Origin: Viola odorata
Taxonomy: Eukaryota > Streptophyta > Magnoliopsida > Malpighiales > Violaceae
Assembly: GCA_963691705.1 (NCBI GenBank)
Contig: OY829542.1
Coordinates: 23,422,579 to 23,486,578 of the forward strand
Length of the DNA stretch: 64,000 nt
Direction: 5' to 3'
Each line of letters begins with the position of its first letter. The first letter of the stretch is position 1. Shown here in pieces: positions 60,345-64,000 of this stretch. The notes beneath the pieces are model-generated. The model saw nothing but the letters and a program-made list of their open reading frames with translations. It was not told where the DNA came from and did not search any database. The position numbers and the translations under genes are program-made.

Positions 60345-63300
60345 ATGACCAGGTCTTCAGGTGAGCCATTAATCCAATACAACCCAGAAATTACACGTGA
60401 GGAAATGCAATATCAGAAGCGCACCAAGAGACTGAGGTCTGAGCCTGAAGTAAGCTCTGAGCAATCGCACTCGTTCAACCCTATCCCAGACCAGGGAGAA
60501 GGTTCATCATTTGCACCTAGAAACAACCCTGTCCCAGACCAACCAGAAATGGAAAACCCCAATCCAGATCAAGAGAACAATGTTCCACCGCCACCACCAC
60601 CACCTGAGCAGACTCTTTGGCAGTATCACAATGATGGACCACCACCTGATACCTATTTCTGTATCCAGTACCCACCAGCTGAAAATGATTGGAATTTAAA
60701 ACCCAATACTATTCACAACCTTAAGAAATTCTATGGCCTGCCGAGTGAGAATCCATTTAAACACCTTCAAAGCCTCCATTGGGAGTGTGAAACACTCAAA
60801 CCACCTAGAGTGGCTATCAACAGAGCCAAACTTAGAGCCTTCCCTTGGACTCTCGAGGACAAGGCTAGGAACTGGTTCCTGAGCTTGCAACACAGCTCCA
60901 TCACAACATGGCCCCAAATGTTGACCGTGTTTCTCAATAAATATTGGTCTTCCTCCAAGGCGGGGAATGCCAGAAAGAACATCGTATCAATTCATCAGGA
61001 TCCGAGCGAAGATTTTGGAGAATATTACCAACGGTATAAGGACCTACAAGAGATTTGTCCGAACCATGGAGTCTCCGACCAAAATCTGATCCAGTATTTC
61101 TACGATGGTATGATCCACAGAGACAAAGTGATGCTAGATGGAGCAGCAGGAGGTGCCCTTCAGTATTGCACTTTGACAAAAGCCAACAATCTACTCCAGA
61201 CACTGGCAGAAAATTGCTACCAAAATGGACCAGCTGACAGAGGCACGAGTACAGGTAATGTATCTTTCTTTGAGCAAAACTTTACTGAGATTTCTAACCG
61301 TTTAGATAATCTCCAAGCAGGTCAACAGGTTCAGGTACAACAAATTCAACCCTTCTCATGCGGTTTATGCTGCCAGCAAGGACATTCTTCGGATCAATGC
61401 TTACTAGTTATTGGAACACCTGAAGAAGTCAGTGCAGCAAATCAGTACAATCAACAGTATGGACGGTACCCGCCTCACAAGCCAAAATTTAATCCTAATC
61501 AATATAATAACAACCTAGGTTGGAAGGAAAATACGAATTCCAACACCATAGTTCAGCCAAACTATAGCCAGAACCAATCCTACCCAAATCAAATGCCTCC
61601 TCCTCCCATGAACTTACAAAATTTTGTGCCCAGACTCAATGCTCCCCAAAACCCCATTCCACAACAGCCACTAGCAACAACAGTGGATGGAATAATGGAA
61701 ACTCTTAGCCAGTTCATGAAAGCAACTCAAGCATCTCTTTCGAATGTAGAGAAACAGATTACACAATTGAATATAAACAACAATGAGCAGGGAGCCAGGT
61801 TACCAACATCAACAGTGGATAACCCAAAGCACAATGTCTCAGCAATGACGCTGAGAAGTGGCACAGAAACCCCTGGGCTGGGAAAGAAGAAATCTGATAC
61901 ATCTATATCAGACCAAATTGAAGCAGAAGTTGAGGTAATACCAGAAACTCCAGTACATACAACCCCTACTCCTGAAATAGCTACCATCAAGAAGGACCAG
62001 GTAATTCGCCTTCCTTTCCCTGACAGGTCTGAAAAGACCAAGAAGGTTAAGGAAGAAAAAGCAATTTTGGATCTATTTCGAAAGGTAGCAGTTAACGTTC
62101 CTTTATTAGATATGATAGCACAGGTTCCAAAATATGAAAAATTCTTAAAGGAGCTATGTACTAATAAGAAGAGACTTGCAGGGGTAGAGAGGATAAACAT
62201 GAACGAGAATGTTTCAGCCGTCTTCCAAAAGAAGCTACCAAACAAATGTAAAGATGGAGGGACATTCGTGATATCTTGCCAAATTGGAGAACAGAAGATC
62301 GAGAAGGCTTTATGTGATTTGGGAGCCGGCATAAATGTGTTATTTTTGACAATTTTTAACAGCTTGAACATTGGAGAATTAAAGGAAACGAGGCTTGTTA
62401 TTCAATTAGCAGATCGATCTATAATTTATCCTGTAGGTGTTGTAGAAGATGTGTTAGTACAAGTCAATGACTTTGTTTTTCCTGCAGATTTCTATATAGT
62501 TGACATGGGTAACGAACAGACTACTAAATCTATTGAGATATTATTGGGCAGACCTTTCTTAAGGACTGCTCGGGCTAAAATTGACGTCTTTGGTGGCTGT
62601 TTAACTTTAGAATTCATGGGAGAAATAATTTCTTTTAACATGTACGATGCTATGCGATATCTAGAGGATTTACATTGTCTAAATTTTATTAATGTCATTG
62701 ATTTGGATGATGAAGATATTTATGAAATTGACAATGCAGATCCCCTTGAGTACGTTCTCACAAGAAGCATTGACTACTTTAAACTTGAGGAGCTAGAAAG
62801 CAAGGTGGAAGTCAGGGAAGAGATTGAGGAAGCAGTATATGAGCTGGATGCAGCCAAATTAATAGAAGTTAATCTGAAAGTTATAGATTTACCTGCGACT
62901 AATAATTTTTTAGTCCCTTCTGTTTTACAGGCCCCAGACCTGATATTGAAGCCACTTCCCAGTCACTTGAAGTACTGTTTCTTAGGCCAGGGAGAAGGCC
63001 TGCCAGTGATAGTCTCAAACATATTATCTCGGTTAGAAGAGGAAAGACTCCTGAGAGTCTTGAAAGACAATAGAGAAGCTATAGGATGGACTATAGCTAA
63101 CATAAAAGGGATTTCACCTGCCATATGCACACACAAGATCCACCTAGAAGAAGACTGCAAAACGGTGAGACAGTCGCAAAGGAGACTTAATCCTCCTATG
63201 ATGGACGTCGTCAAACAGGAAGTATTAAAACTTTTAAGTGCTGGAGTGATATACCCCATATCTGACAGCACTTGGGTTAGTCCAGTACAGGTAGTCCCAA

Positions 63301-64000
63301 AGAAGACGGGGATGACAGTAGTGGAAATTGCTGAAGGACAATTAGTGCCAACTCGAGTACAAAATGGATGACGAGTATGCATCGATTACAGGAGACTCAA
63401 TTCAGCGACCAGGAAAGATCATTTTCCTATCCCTTTCATCGATCAAATGCTTGAACGGCTGTCAGGTAAGTCTCACTATTGTTGCCTTGACAGGTATTCT
63501 GGTTTTCACCAAATACCCGTCGCTTCTGAGGACCAAGATAAAACTACTTTTACATGTCCATTTGGAACTTTCGCGTATAAACGCATGCCCTTTGGATTGT
63601 GCAACGCACCTGCAACTTTCCAAAGGTGTATGATGAGTATTTTCTCTGAATTTATAGAAAAAGGAATAGAAGTTTTTATGGATGATTTTACTGTTTATGG
63701 CGATTCTTTCGATGAATGTCTAGAAAATCTTGAGAAAATTCTAAAACGCTGCTTAGAAACAAACCTTGTTTTAAACTATGAGAAGTGTCATTTCATGGTT
63801 AATCAGGGTCTGATTTTAGGACACATAGTCTCTCAGAAAGGAATAGAAGTAGATAAAGCTAAAATAGATGTTATTGACTCTTTGCCATATCCTACTAACG
63901 TGTGTGAAGTTCGTTCCTTCTTAGGGAATGCAGGTTTTTATAGAAGATTTATTAAAGATTTTTTGAAGGTTGCTGCCCCACTTTGCAGGTTGCTTCAGAA
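60345..64000 (+). pseudogene. gag-pol: gag-protease-reverse transcriptase of the Athila-type element, one in-frame stop
   Basis: The polyprotein makes the particle, matures it and copies element RNA into DNA. The first ATG in frame is 60345 (MTRSSGEPLIQYN). Gag spans about residues 100-290 (FPWTLEDKARNWF, LTVFLNKYW, FGEYYQRYKDLQEICPNHG). A canonical CCHC knuckle CGLCCQQGHSSDQC follows near residue 340. The aspartic protease is at about 640-760 with active-site segment CDLGAGINVL, where family members usually have DLGAS. RT begins near residue 945. A TGA at 63369-63371 replaces the usual tryptophan codon before RVCIDYRRLN. Beyond it the frame is open to the edge, with FGTFAYKRMPFGLCNAPATF, catalytic VFMDDFTVYGDS and GHIVSQKGIEVD. 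RNase H and integrase are outside the window. Confidence 0.9.

Larger units (their letters stand above)
58885..64000 (+). mobile_element. Athila-type Ty3/gypsy retrotransposon, 5' part
   Basis: It shows a 5' LTR, a tRNA-Asp-type PBS and a gag-protease-RT frame, and runs off the right edge. Gag and RT motifs fit the Athila lineage. Coding decay is slight, so the element is younger than O. Its left boundary is inferred from the TG start that would match the TCA end of the LTR; the target duplication cannot be checked. Confidence 0.8.

Overview
The window is nuclear DNA of a flowering plant, probably a eudicot. It holds one host gene with plant-style introns, a cytoplasmic poly(A)-binding protein (PABP). 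Nearly everything else is transposable-element DNA: hAT transposons, Ty3/gypsy Tat/Ogre-type and Athila-type retrotransposons, and Ty1/copia debris. I cannot name the species.

Layout. (1) 1-3416: one end of an autonomous hAT transposon. Its BED-zinc-finger transposase lies on the minus strand and runs off the left edge; the element has a very AT-rich 5' region and a terminus at 3416. (2) 3417-6850: the seven-exon PABP gene, minus strand, 642 residues, with a TATA box and an A-rich 5' UTR tract. (3) 6853-8945: AT-rich intergenic DNA and a decayed LTR remnant. (4) 8946-58083: an old Tat/Ogre-like retrotransposon, here called O. Its 5' LTR is split in two (8946-10212 and about 52066-53633), followed by a primer-binding site (PBS) and a stop-riddled ORF1-gag reading frame.

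(5) Inside O's LTR sits a tandem array of a related gag-only retrotransposon, G: LTR1 (10213-13969), body G1, LTR2 (36419-40200), body G2, LTR3 (48275-52055). The LTRs are about 3.8 kb. Each body carries a gag frame and no protease, RT or integrase, so G resembles a TR-GAG element that depends on enzymes supplied elsewhere. (6) Inside G1 a complete minus-strand relative, M (18897-35066, 16.2 kb), is inserted with target duplication AGTGC. M has nearly identical 3.1-kb LTRs and no gag, and carries a hairpin-forming tandem array of about 33 units, copia pol debris and a small 818-bp hAT element. (7) Inside G2 is a 1666-bp Athila-like solo LTR with target duplication TAGTT. (8) O's coding region is cut at 58084 by a minus-oriented LTR, which is itself cut at 58885 by an Athila-type Ty3/gypsy element. 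That element shows its 5' LTR, a tRNA-Asp-type PBS and a gag-protease-RT frame with one stop, and runs off the right edge.

The nesting order gives a relative chronology: O is oldest, then G, then M and the solo LTR, and the small hAT entered M or M's ancestor. LTR divergence agrees: M's two LTRs differ less than LTR2 and LTR3 of G. No undescribed coding system is evident. The most interesting signals are the tandem gag-only array, M's satellite-like array built on a motif also present in its LTRs, conserved LTR hairpins with paired-base changes, a stem-loop next to the polypurine tract, a duplicated zinc-knuckle module in O's gag, and the PABP 5' UTR A-tract.
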